64,000 nucleotides of DNA. Source: Luteibacter sp. Sphag1AF. Its GTDB lineage: Bacteria > Pseudomonadota > Gammaproteobacteria > Xanthomonadales > Rhodanobacteraceae. The translations under genes were made by a program, and so were the position numbers. The stretch is taken from the NCBI RefSeq assembly GCF_014192715.1, contig NZ_JACHYH010000010.1, positions 23,082 to 87,081 on the forward strand, in the 5' to 3' direction. Under the pieces are notes generated by a model, which saw only the letters and a program-made list of their open reading frames with translations, was not told the DNA's origin and ran no database searches. This document shows, piece after piece, positions 57,001 through 64,000 of this stretch (within the stretch, counting starts at the first letter, position 1; the number at the start of each line of letters is the position of its first letter).

Positions 57001-59855
57001 AATCACAGCTCCCGCCCATTCGCCTCAATACGCTCTTCGGCAAGCAACTGGTCGCCCGGGCCACCAAGTCAGTTGACGCTGTGCTTTCGCTGGATACGCA
57101 GATGCTGGCGGAGCCTGCCTTGCACCCTGATGGCAGCGACGGCTTCGTAGATTTTCGCGGTGCGAATGGCATGTACTTCTGGGAACTGTTCTTCCACGTG
57201 CCCTGGCTGGTGGCATGGAGCCTTCGCGAAAAAGGCCAGTACGCGGAAGCGTTGCAGTGGTGCACCGACTACCTGTTTGACCCCTACCGGACACGTACCA
57301 CGCCCACGACAGCGCCCGTGCCGTTCTGGAATTGTGTGCCCCTGATCTATTTCCTGGATGGCGCCACGAAAGACGATGTTGAGAACGAACCGGACCTTGC
57401 CGGTTACGAGAACGTTCTGGTTTTCCGCAAGGCCATTCATGCCTTCCTGGTGGATCTGTGGCGCATGGAAGGCGACGAATACTTCCGCAGGCTCACTCCC
57501 CACAGCGTGCGCGATGCCAGCGTGTGCTACCAGAAGGCGCTTCGCCTCATCGGAACGTTGCAGGAACCCGCCGAGCAACGCCCCTGGGCACCGGTCACGC
57601 TGGGCTCGCGCAGTGCCGTGTTCATCCAGCCCGTGAACCGTCAGCTACGCAATCTTCGCGACCTGATTCTTTCGCGCCTGGACAACCTGCGGCATGGACG
57701 TACGATTGATGGCGTGCTGGCACCGTACCTCGGGTTCAGCGATGACGATGCCTATGGAGAAATGGGCAGTGGACGATTCGCAACGTCCGGCATGCTCCGC
57801 ATGCTCAACGCAACCGCCGTTCCAAGCTACCGGTTTGTGGAAGTATGGGCGACCGCGCGTGCCGCTGCGAAAAGGCTTTCAAAACTCGGTCACTACCTGT
57901 TCCACATCATCGAGCAGGAGGCCGATAATGCACTGGAAGTGGAGCGGCAGAAGAGCCTGGTTGAACTTGCCGACTTTGATATTTCACTACGCCGGCAAGC
58001 CCTGGAAACGGCGCGGCGGGAACGAAATACGCTCAATGAAGGTCAGCGGGCTGTCGAATCACGCATCCAGTACTACGTCACGCAGATGGCGCCTCCAGGC
58101 GGACGCAGTGCGACCGAGATAGCCGGCTCAGTCACCGGCCTGGCCGGGGCGGCGGTTCTTGCTGCTCAGTACGCTCCCATTGGTATCACGCTGGGATTGA
58201 AACAGATACCCAAGATATGGGGTATGGCGTTCGGCGGCCAGAGGCTGGAAGGCGCGGCGGAGGGAGTTACCGAAGCACTCAGGGTTACCGCAGAAGCACT
58301 TCGGCTCACGGCCGAAGACCTGCGAACGGAGGCCGAGTACGACCGTCGCCTGGAAGAGTGGCAGAACGAAAAGATCCAGGCCGAACATGAACTGCGCATT
58401 GTTCAGTCCCAGCTTCAGGAGCACGAGTCCCGGCACGACTTTGCCGTCATAGAGTTGAAGCAGGCACTGGCCCGTCGCGATGCGCTTCGCCGTGAGATGG
58501 AAGTGCAGACCACCGGCTTTGCCATCGCCTCCACTTACACATGGATGCTTGGACGGCTGGACCAGCTGTATGCCTCCGCGTATCAGTCGGTCTTTGCGTT
58601 GTGTCTTGCGGCGGAGTCCAGCTATCGCTACGAAACCGGACAATTCGATAGCCAGCGCGTGCGCTCCGATGCGTGGAACAACTCGCGGCGCGGCATGTTC
58701 GCGGGCGATGCGCTGCTCAACGACCTGGACAGCCTGAAAAGCGCGCACCTGCGCCTGAACCAGCGACGCCTGAGCATTCACAAGACGGTTTCGCTGAAGA
58801 GCCTGCTGGTCGAAAAAAATAAAACGCTTGCCGATCAGTTCAAGTTAAATAAAGTGCGGTTCAAGCTGCAAGCACAGCACTTCGACAGCGATTTCCCTGG
58901 CCATTATCTGCGGCAGATCGTGCATGTGTCCGTTGCGCTGATTCCGAAGAGCGGTAAAACACTCGACCCGGACACCTCCATCCGGGCCGTTCTGACCCAG
59001 TCTTCGAACTACCTGCTATGCCTGCCCGACGAGGACGGTGCGCAATGGTTGTACGACGCATCGCGCGGCAACACGGATGCCATCCTGATGGACATGCGTG
59101 GCGGGCAACAGATGATTCTCTCGCATGTCGCGCCACGACAGACGGCCGATCCGATGGAAACCATCGTCCTGCGCACGCAGTACGAAGACGGTCGCTACCG
59201 GATGTTTGAAGGTACGGGAGCGATCTCCTCCTGGACCCTCACCTTCCCTGGCGACAAGGCCGGACTGAAGGATCTGTTCGCCATCATTGACGATATCGAG
59301 GTGCGGCTGGAATATTCCGCCGCGTGGGGCGGCACCGGCTTCAAGGCCATCATAGACAACCTTCAGCAGGCGCTGACGGTTCAGAACATGCCTGGCACAA
59401 GCACTTCCACCGACGCCGGCACGCAGGTTGATCCAAACCGTGACAGCCCGGCTCCGGCTCCGGCTCCGGCTCCTGCCCCTGCTCCTGCTCCTGCTCCGGT
59501 CGCGGTCTCGTGGCCATCGCCCGTGCGCGGGGCCGCGCAGAGTGTAGGCATCGCGATAACGATCGCGCCATGGCCCGGCATCGCACAGGGCCAGTCGATC
59601 TGGCTACGATACAGCGGCACGCGAAATGACAGGACACCCTTCCAGGCTGACATGCGGATACCGCCGGCCACCGTCTCGGCCAAGGAAGTCAACGACGGCA
59701 TCAGCGCCGTTATCCCTTGGTCGGTCATGAATCAGTTGGGCGCCTATGGCACGCTGAAAGTAATGGCGCTGATTTCGCTGGACGGCAGCGGCTCGGAAAA
59801 GACGGCCCGCGCGCTGAAAGAGCTTGACCTGAGTCCCCCACCGGGCGTGTCCTAG
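51081..59855 (+). CDS. Tc toxin A subunit (TcA-like) with C-terminal Ig-like extension
   Basis: A 2924-residue protein resembling the A component of insecticidal Tc complexes (TcdA1 ~2500 aa), which bind host cells and form a syringe-like pore. VRP1-like sequence begins near residue 44 (SALRPLAYLDELYARA, RRRPDIAALLLDEP). The ABC-toxin/neuraminidase-like region is around 1030-1350 (REALYYPHNHIEPTKHRRNT, RRYVVWAERDTS). A low-GC variable part follows (~1440-1690), then the pore-forming helical region (~2265-2550, EQEADNALEVERQKSLVELA) and the TcB-binding-like domain (~2550-2770, SDFPGHYLRQIVHVSVALIP, RMFEGTGAISSWTLTFPGD). After residue 2789 come a Pro-Ala linker and ~115 extra residues. No TcB or TcC is adjacent. 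The ATG at 51081 has GGGA nine bases upstream. No signal peptide. Confidence 0.85.
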   Translation: MSEQAKAVAIPSQSNEASQNNAFTADYPSLFGDRSMSRCLPTALESALRPLAYLDELYARARTIEQDYSAKPYSPLERRRPDIAALLLDEPALTRRVSRLTLAVECLEGLVKRTTKTDASAATTIAAATSSPSVPFDRAWNLVSEVLQQKRQLPWQLLRFTDEDYPNFAQANITNTSMRDALTLCTGMSPTQLGSLQSTPAAATTDKSLLTSLGVPDGTTISDLADTPLFLKVTGLNRKRMRQLLAVNGVAKPGATDTYTSVTVSDYGAPKGTASSHLFGAVFINDGTSPALRLVTPTDVRTVSRIEGLTAASMQRIWTMLRLHSGTNMPFASLDRLLQAAFGAQGITSGFKIDTHVLRAIGLYCHLRDSRHVDLDAYAAVIHEISPRATGRDTPYYDRLFLSRPGGDDAVSADAVLKMDGGTFGNSADDPTVQRLCAGLGVPPDTLCTLLSWATEARMEPTGAIPVPTRTLALVSACHRLAVLPLWLGYSGNDGLALLKLFRHTHPQLMAQLAGTPSLGRDGDGVPADVVDALTTLMNLAEWLRQQRIAPPALAAVLTAASQAPIPDDVLAELRVANTKKCDACLITRESLANAFIGMPSPQGGAQEPLAVLSPLVDANGLASAAALALTPEALAEKVTSLITAAAGKPTEPDDADTAAETLRRISSNVTQQLNELIRRQRALASDVLAGLLPQLHEETVRTSLASWVGVSHADLIMLVRNYSLAALNDLLANALGIGQPNDAAAKAQELAWLNRLGRLAPLVSLLALDAPTMDALATHPAWFGLGADKPLDADLTLIYRVVEWKNLVQAVAGQTGNEAEGVRDQLLAYLNSVTTDGDFDAKQACLVLADIIQANVTTIEALAKASEPTATRLTRIPQLAWWQRLETIATRSELSIDALLALSRLDTKSTTTSIETTGQMLLACCDTSERKLVMGKHHEAWRNAMVDWLLFHARDADGKSFADREELSAWLLIDVDVGTEPQTTSVAAATDSVQIYIHRLLSGLEKHVDPAADMKAERKIWGAYLSRYVDWRDHREALYYPHNHIEPTKHRRNTRAFRELEMQLAQGQARVADINTTLLNYLTAFEKISNLQVLSAYHDGVDPANDLLHLIGRTNSEPYEFYWRAGDMKAKTADGYTGMLAWSDWERIELPVVGHLAQTQLPSPPSDRQQKNDKALEDANKEADAAAKAEKTLRAATPPDDEAISEASKATLAAQDKVWAARVAIQADKLDKEDPRTAVDAIRPLIIDGRRYVVWAERDTSAIVFDNETAASSYYALRVCYAYQNSNGSWSMPNELLCLDGRDANGNRPNPSGKTPSKTSVDLTGKGKLVGAGYMPGLIVMENRKGRRDTDPYLVVMLFDSQNTKDPDSWSAGTDYFLSVRDLLLIDEKKLDDTDKDRVGGASTSGSNDIQKQLVTNWGTLFRDPRVVQHPYVGAKYALTVPSPEKCVKEEVSKVVNALSSAYITTDLRNAMLRARLSDDENSIEIQGAFDDEWTKRQQVSSTIASGDDIERLRIDAVLKVRATRTVKPEGRDPTTFIITYKIKATIDAKGLLENQFKLGEITASNDSAKSNPLGEIRDFDWREKDAMEGKDSTEIDFWYVLQDGSKDKHTRGFSTADIEFRGRATHVLLRMLDFNKVGYPRNEFRYGPQVASKPKSLLPDVFSWWKASPSGIPLAKILYGEIDGAGWKFEPESDSLVLPFSLDAKPATSGEDRKDRPIWVDLSLFRVGAKAAAQEDNSTLSKEFASHGLKDLYTLASTDQAAVSAWLPALQNTWQVPFKDYHGALRAANLETGIADDRALAGELPFLQVMHTTGNSKIRDALAGIMTARLGEGLEAKTRDKIPLELRSTIVEFAIQHQSLYRRLLGKLYQFTGRTSDALIFSKKVNANGPGRKIIRASVPVNTDETNYTFRLELSTSTTPDTAKAPFEKWLSVTAACKLVSASSAGNVRDDRVPTSRIRHNKVEAQYLDLEESQLPPIRLNTLFGKQLVARATKSVDAVLSLDTQMLAEPALHPDGSDGFVDFRGANGMYFWELFFHVPWLVAWSLREKGQYAEALQWCTDYLFDPYRTRTTPTTAPVPFWNCVPLIYFLDGATKDDVENEPDLAGYENVLVFRKAIHAFLVDLWRMEGDEYFRRLTPHSVRDASVCYQKALRLIGTLQEPAEQRPWAPVTLGSRSAVFIQPVNRQLRNLRDLILSRLDNLRHGRTIDGVLAPYLGFSDDDAYGEMGSGRFATSGMLRMLNATAVPSYRFVEVWATARAAAKRLSKLGHYLFHIIEQEADNALEVERQKSLVELADFDISLRRQALETARRERNTLNEGQRAVESRIQYYVTQMAPPGGRSATEIAGSVTGLAGAAVLAAQYAPIGITLGLKQIPKIWGMAFGGQRLEGAAEGVTEALRVTAEALRLTAEDLRTEAEYDRRLEEWQNEKIQAEHELRIVQSQLQEHESRHDFAVIELKQALARRDALRREMEVQTTGFAIASTYTWMLGRLDQLYASAYQSVFALCLAAESSYRYETGQFDSQRVRSDAWNNSRRGMFAGDALLNDLDSLKSAHLRLNQRRLSIHKTVSLKSLLVEKNKTLADQFKLNKVRFKLQAQHFDSDFPGHYLRQIVHVSVALIPKSGKTLDPDTSIRAVLTQSSNYLLCLPDEDGAQWLYDASRGNTDAILMDMRGGQQMILSHVAPRQTADPMETIVLRTQYEDGRYRMFEGTGAISSWTLTFPGDKAGLKDLFAIIDDIEVRLEYSAAWGGTGFKAIIDNLQQALTVQNMPGTSTSTDAGTQVDPNRDSPAPAPAPAPAPAPAPAPVAVSWPSPVRGAAQSVGIAITIAPWPGIAQGQSIWLRYSGTRNDRTPFQADMRIPPATVSAKEVNDGISAVIPWSVMNQLGAYGTLKVMALISLDGSGSEKTARALKELDLSPPPGVS
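59448..59499 (+). repeat. Pro-Ala repeat linker inside the TcA-like gene
   Basis: In-frame alternating CCN GCN codons encode (PA)n, about eight Pro-Ala pairs (codons ~2790-2806), separating the TcB-binding-like domain from the C-terminal extra domain. The repeat units differ at third positions. It is a flexible or extended rod in the protein. Confidence 0.9.
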
Positions 59856-59865
59856 CGGGTGGCAT

Positions 59866-59905
59866 CCCGATCAGGTCATGACCGTGCGGTCATGACCTGA
59901 TCGGG
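59866..59905. terminator. Perfect 18-bp bidirectional hairpin
   Basis: CCCGATCAGGTCATGACC (59866-59883), loop GTGC, then its exact complement (59888-59905). It lies between the convergent TcA-like gene and pip. No long T-run. Probable bidirectional terminator. Confidence 0.7.
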
Positions 59906-59936
59906 GTGGAAACGCGGAGCGATTTCGCGGTTGCGA

Positions 59937-60968
<1,032 letters not shown>

Positions 60969-62351
60969 TCAGAGCAATTTTCCCGGATTCATGATGCCCG
61001 CCGGGTCCCAGACTGCCTTGATGCCGCGCATCAGGGCGATGTCCGCCTCGCTGCGCACACTGGACAGGTACGGCTTCTTGACCAGGCCGATGCCGTGCTC
61101 GGCCGAAATGCTGCCGCCGTGGCGTTCCAGCGTGTCGCACAACAGTGCGGTCACGTGCTCGCACTGACTGACGAACGCGGCGTCATCCAGCCCCTCCGGC
61201 TTCAGTACATTGATGTGCAGATTGCCGTCGCCGATATGTCCGAACCACACGACGTCAAACGACGGGTATTCGGCTTGCAGCAGCGCCTGCATGTCCCTCA
61301 TGAAGTCGGGTACGGCACTGATGCGTACAGAGACATCGTTCTTGTACGGCTTATAGGCGGCGAGGCTCTCGGTAATGCCTTCGCGCAGACGCCAGAGCGC
61401 GGCAGCCTGCGCGTCACTGGAACTGATTGCCCCATCGGTCACCCAGCCCTTTTCAAGGCAGAACTCAAACAGTTCCAGTGCAGCAGCCTGCTGCGAGTCG
61501 TCCTGCGCGTCGAATTCGGTGACCACGTAATACGGCGAGGATTCACCAAAGGGCCGCTGCGCGCCATGCGCCAGTACATGATGCAGGGCACGATCAGTGA
61601 AGAACTCAAAGGCACCCAGCGACAGCCTGCGGCGCGCTTCGCCGAAGACCCGCATCAGGTCTTCCATGGCCGGCACGGCAAACAGCATGACCTGAGAGGG
61701 CGGCGGTGGTGAGGTGAGCCACAGGGTGGCTTCCACCACGATGCCCAGCGTGCCTTCTGAACCGATGATCAGATGACGCAGGTCGTATCCGGACGCATTC
61801 TTGATGAGGCCGCGATTGAGTTCCAGCAGCTCGCCGGTTCCGGTCACCACTTTCAGGCCCGCGATCCATTGGCGCGTATTACCGTAACGGATGACCCGGA
61901 TGCCGCCGGCATTCGTCGCAATGTTGCCGCCAATCTGGCAGGAGCCACGTGCGGCGAAGTCCACCGGATAAATAAGCCCGTGCTCGCGGGCCGCCTTGTG
62001 CACCGCCTCCAGTGCCATGCCCGGCTGGACGGTCAGCGTCCGGTCAATGGGATCGAAGGCCAGAACGCGGTTCATCCGGTCCAGGCTGATGACGATCTCG
62101 CCATGCGCAGCCACCGCGCCACCGGACAGGCCCGTACGTCCGCCCGACGGCACCACCGCCACGCCTTGGCGCACCGCCCAGCGCACGATGCCCTGAACGT
62201 CCTCGATGGACGCCGGGAACGCGATGGCCAGAGGCGCAGGCGCCCAGCGTCGGGTCCAGTCGCGGCCGTAATGCTCCAGGTCACCGGGATCGGTGGCCAG
62301 CTTCAGATCAGGCAGGACGCGGGTCAGGTCGGCAAGGCGCGGATCGTTCAT
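60969..62351 (-). CDS. FAD-linked D-2-hydroxyacid dehydrogenase (D-2-hydroxyglutarate type)
   Basis: A 460-residue FAD_binding_4 / FAD-oxidase_C enzyme. FAD contacts are VVPSGGRTGLSGGAVAAHGE and CQIGGNIATNAGGIR; the metal/substrate motif is VWFGHIGDGNLHINVLK and the C-terminal SAEHGIGLVKKPYL. The family oxidises D-lactate, glycolate or D-2-hydroxyglutarate. Divergent serA strongly suggests D-2-hydroxyglutarate: in Pseudomonas a neighbouring D2HGDH removes the D-2HG made by SerA. The start at ATG 62351 gives family length; a longer frame upstream is not family-like. Confidence 0.92.
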   Translation of the reverse strand: MNDPRLADLTRVLPDLKLATDPGDLEHYGRDWTRRWAPAPLAIAFPASIEDVQGIVRWAVRQGVAVVPSGGRTGLSGGAVAAHGEIVISLDRMNRVLAFDPIDRTLTVQPGMALEAVHKAAREHGLIYPVDFAARGSCQIGGNIATNAGGIRVIRYGNTRQWIAGLKVVTGTGELLELNRGLIKNASGYDLRHLIIGSEGTLGIVVEATLWLTSPPPPSQVMLFAVPAMEDLMRVFGEARRRLSLGAFEFFTDRALHHVLAHGAQRPFGESSPYYVVTEFDAQDDSQQAAALELFEFCLEKGWVTDGAISSSDAQAAALWRLREGITESLAAYKPYKNDVSVRISAVPDFMRDMQALLQAEYPSFDVVWFGHIGDGNLHINVLKPEGLDDAAFVSQCEHVTALLCDTLERHGGSISAEHGIGLVKKPYLSSVRSEADIALMRGIKAVWDPAGIMNPGKLL

Positions 62352-62476
62352 GGAGGTCCCGGATGGTTGGCCCGCCCAGCCTGCCAGCGGCACGGCTTCC
62401 CGTCCACTGCTGCGATGCCGCAAAAGCCGCGTGGCATCTGGCATAGTGAGGCCATACGTTCTGTGAGCCGGCCTAT

Positions 62477-63712
62477 ATGAAGCGCACGTCCTACCCGAAA
62501 GAAGACATCAAAGTCCTGCTGCTGGAAGGCGTGAGCCGCAGCGCACTGGACACCTTCCGACACGCAGGCTACTCGCAGATCGAATTTCACGAGAAGTCGC
62601 TTCCGGACGATGAACTCAAGCGCGCCATCGCCGATGCGCACATCGTTGGCATCCGCTCGCGAACGCACCTCAGCGAAGAGGTGCTGGCCGAAGCCAAGCG
62701 CCTGATCGCCGTCGGCTGCTTCTGCATCGGCACCAACCAGGTCGACACGGAAGCGGCTCAGAAGCTCGGCGTACCGGTGTTCAATGCGCCCTACTCCAAC
62801 ACGCGCAGCGTGGCGGAACTGGTCATTGCCGAGACGATCCTGCTGATTCGCCGCATTCCGGAAAAGAATGCGCAATGCCATCGCGGCGGCTGGTCCAAAT
62901 CCGCCAGCGGAAGCTTTGAAGTGCGCGACAAAGTGCTGGGCATTGTCGGCTACGGCCACATCGGCACGCAGGTCGGTGTACTTGCCGAAAGCCTCGGCAT
63001 GCGCGTGATTTTCTATGACATCGAACCGAAGCTTTCGCTGGGCAACGCGCGTCCTGCGGCCAGCCTGGACGAACTGCTCAAGCGTGCGGACGTCGTGACA
63101 CTGCATGTGCCGGAAACACCGCAAACCAGGCTGATGATCGGCAATGCGCAGCTCGAACGCATGCGCGCTGGTGCCATGCTGGTCAATGCGTCGCGCGGCA
63201 CCGTGGTGGACATTGACGCGCTGGCTGCCAACCTGCGCAATGGCCATATTTCCGGCGCGGCCATCGACGTGTTTCCAGTGGAACCCAAAGGCAATGACGA
63301 CGCATTCGTCTCGCCGCTGGTTGGCATGGACAACGTGATCCTGACGCCGCACATTGGCGGCAGCACGCTCGAAGCGCAGGAAAACATCGGCATCGAAGTC
63401 GCATCCAAACTGGTGCGCTACAGCGACAACGGCTCCACGCTTTCTGCGGTCAATTTCCCCGAGGTGTCGCTACCGGGCCATCCTGAAAGCCGCCGCCTGC
63501 TGCACATCCATCGCAACGTGCCCGGCATTCTCTCACGCATCAACGATGTGTTCTCGCGCGCGAAGGTCAACATCGACGGCCAGTATCTGCAGACCTCACC
63601 GCATGTGGGCTACGTCGTCATCGACGTGTCGACGACCGAGCAGCATGCCGCCGCGTTGAAAGACGAACTGGCCGCCATCCCCGACACCCTGCGGGCACGC
63701 GTGCTGTACTGA
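62477..63712 (+). CDS. serA: D-3-phosphoglycerate dehydrogenase
   Basis: First step of serine synthesis (411 aa, E. coli-length type). NAD motif LGIVGYGHIGTQVGVLAESL, Arg in VGIRSRTHLSEE, catalytic Glu/His in VILTPHIGGSTLEAQENIG, and a C-terminal ACT domain (~335-411: RNVPGILSRINDVFSRAKVN) for serine feedback. Also reduces 2-oxoglutarate to D-2-hydroxyglutarate in this class. Divergent from the FAD dehydrogenase with 125 bp between starts. Confidence 0.98.
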   Translation: MKRTSYPKEDIKVLLLEGVSRSALDTFRHAGYSQIEFHEKSLPDDELKRAIADAHIVGIRSRTHLSEEVLAEAKRLIAVGCFCIGTNQVDTEAAQKLGVPVFNAPYSNTRSVAELVIAETILLIRRIPEKNAQCHRGGWSKSASGSFEVRDKVLGIVGYGHIGTQVGVLAESLGMRVIFYDIEPKLSLGNARPAASLDELLKRADVVTLHVPETPQTRLMIGNAQLERMRAGAMLVNASRGTVVDIDALAANLRNGHISGAAIDVFPVEPKGNDDAFVSPLVGMDNVILTPHIGGSTLEAQENIGIEVASKLVRYSDNGSTLSAVNFPEVSLPGHPESRRLLHIHRNVPGILSRINDVFSRAKVNIDGQYLQTSPHVGYVVIDVSTTEQHAAALKDELAAIPDTLRARVLY

Positions 63713-63720
63713 GCGAAACA

Positions 63721-63755
63721 GACGCATGGCGCCGGTCGCACCGGTGCCATGCGTC
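63721..63755 (+). terminator. Hairpin after serA
   Basis: A 16-bp stem with one G-T pair (GACGCATGGCGCCGGT / ACCGGTGCCATGCGTC, loop CGC), 8 bp past the serA stop. No T-run. Likely terminator. Confidence 0.6.
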
Positions 63756-63777
63756 GAATCAATGTGCGGCAATACGC

Positions 63778-63936
63778 TCAGTGCTTCTGCTTGTAGATAT
63801 GGCGACTGTTGCGGTTTTCGGCGCGATTGAGGTTGGTGGTTTCGCGCCTGGTCAGATGACCGCCGTTCTTTGCTTCATCCGCACTTTCGCGCTTGGCGAT
63901 GTTCGTGTCGCCTCCCCGTAAACTTACTCCAGACAT
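63778..63936 (-). pseudogene. 3' remnant of a small basic protein gene, apparently cut by an IS
   Basis: The minus strand encodes a 52-codon frame ending TTNLNRAENRNSRHIYKQKH, a basic, Asn/Arg-rich tail that looks like the C-terminal half of small exported proteins of the SRHIY(K/N)xKH type. No signal peptide is present. The first ~6 codons (MSGVSLR) lie in what appears to be the left end of an IS, so the N-terminus is probably displaced beyond the window. If the frame is intact it would be a 52-aa protein from ATG 63936. The family idea is from memory and tentative. Confidence 0.5.
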
Positions 63937-64000
63937 AAACCGAGGTCCCCGGGCAAAATATCCCCAAGGAGACCTACGATGCGCAAAAGCAAATTCACCG
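63913..64000 (+). mobile_element. Probable left end of an IS3-type insertion sequence
   Basis: The sequence from about 63913 (CCTCCCCGTAAACTTACTCC) leads into the OrfA-like start and interrupts the minus-strand small gene at its 5' end. The terminal inverted repeat and target duplication cannot be confirmed without the right end. Confidence 0.4.
63979..64000 (+). CDS. Start of a probable IS3-family transposase OrfA (runs off right edge)
   Basis: Only 7 codons are visible (MRKSKFT), preceded by a strong AAGGAG (63969-63974). MRKSKFT/MKKSRFTxEQ is a common opening of IS3-family OrfA proteins. About 60 bp upstream (63913-63978) could be the left IS end. The evidence is short; the next bases would settle it. 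Confidence 0.5.

Noticed and set aside
59448..59499. Microsatellite-like repeat suggesting phase variation
   Set aside because: The unit is six bases and in frame, so length changes would not shift the reading frame; third-position differences also argue against slippage.

Overview
This is 64 kb of a high-GC (roughly 60-65%) gammaproteobacterial chromosome. Gene content points to Xanthomonadales, most likely Rhodanobacteraceae (Luteibacter/Dyella-like): S46 dipeptidyl-peptidases, DesK/DesR-type ABC loci, a XVIPCD-type type IV secretion effector module, an ExeM-like nuclease and an E. coli-length SerA next to a FAD D-2-hydroxyacid dehydrogenase. The genus is inference. I see no tRNA, rRNA or CRISPR array.

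Layout. 1-2.65 kb: two tandem S46 exopeptidases (minus). 2.8-5.1 kb: tdh then kbl (plus), threonine to glycine. 5.1-9.8 kb: pseudouridine synthase, FMN reductase, NlpC/P60 hydrolase, YggS and an M20 peptidase (minus). 10-11.4 kb: secreted ComEA-like protein, SET-domain protein, GNAT (plus). 11.4-17.6 kb: membrane protein plus M1 peptidase, prolyl-4-hydroxylase-like enzyme, GIY-YIG protein, GNAT, mini-catalase. 17.7-20.9 kb: Gly-rich repeat lipoprotein followed by a two-partner-secretion outer-membrane transporter. 21.2-22 kb: haloperoxidase-fold hydrolase. 22.4-26.0 kb (plus): a VirD4-like protein that has lost both Walker motifs, a lipoprotein and a XVIPCD-type effector.

26.2-35.6 kb is a complete chemotaxis operon (STAS, CheY, CheA, CheW, MCP, CheR, CheD, CheB, MCP, STAS; minus). 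Upstream in the same direction lie queA, an 802-aa periplasmic repeat protein and a DUF3142 lipoprotein, then an ABC exporter operon with two DesK-like kinases and one response regulator (40.4-45.1 kb). 45.2-50.8 kb (plus): class III aminotransferase, PsiF protein, upp, secreted nuclease. 51.1-59.9 kb: one 2924-residue Tc-toxin A subunit with an unusual C-terminal Pro-Ala linker and Ig-like domain. 59.9-63.7 kb: proline iminopeptidase and a FAD D-2-hydroxyacid dehydrogenase (minus), divergent from serA (plus). The right edge holds a small gene apparently cut by an IS3-type element that runs off the window.

The two most unusual regions are the pseudo-VirD4/lipoprotein/effector cassette and the TcA-like toxin with no TcB or TcC gene beside it. 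Both look like antagonism or virulence cargo set into a housekeeping backbone.
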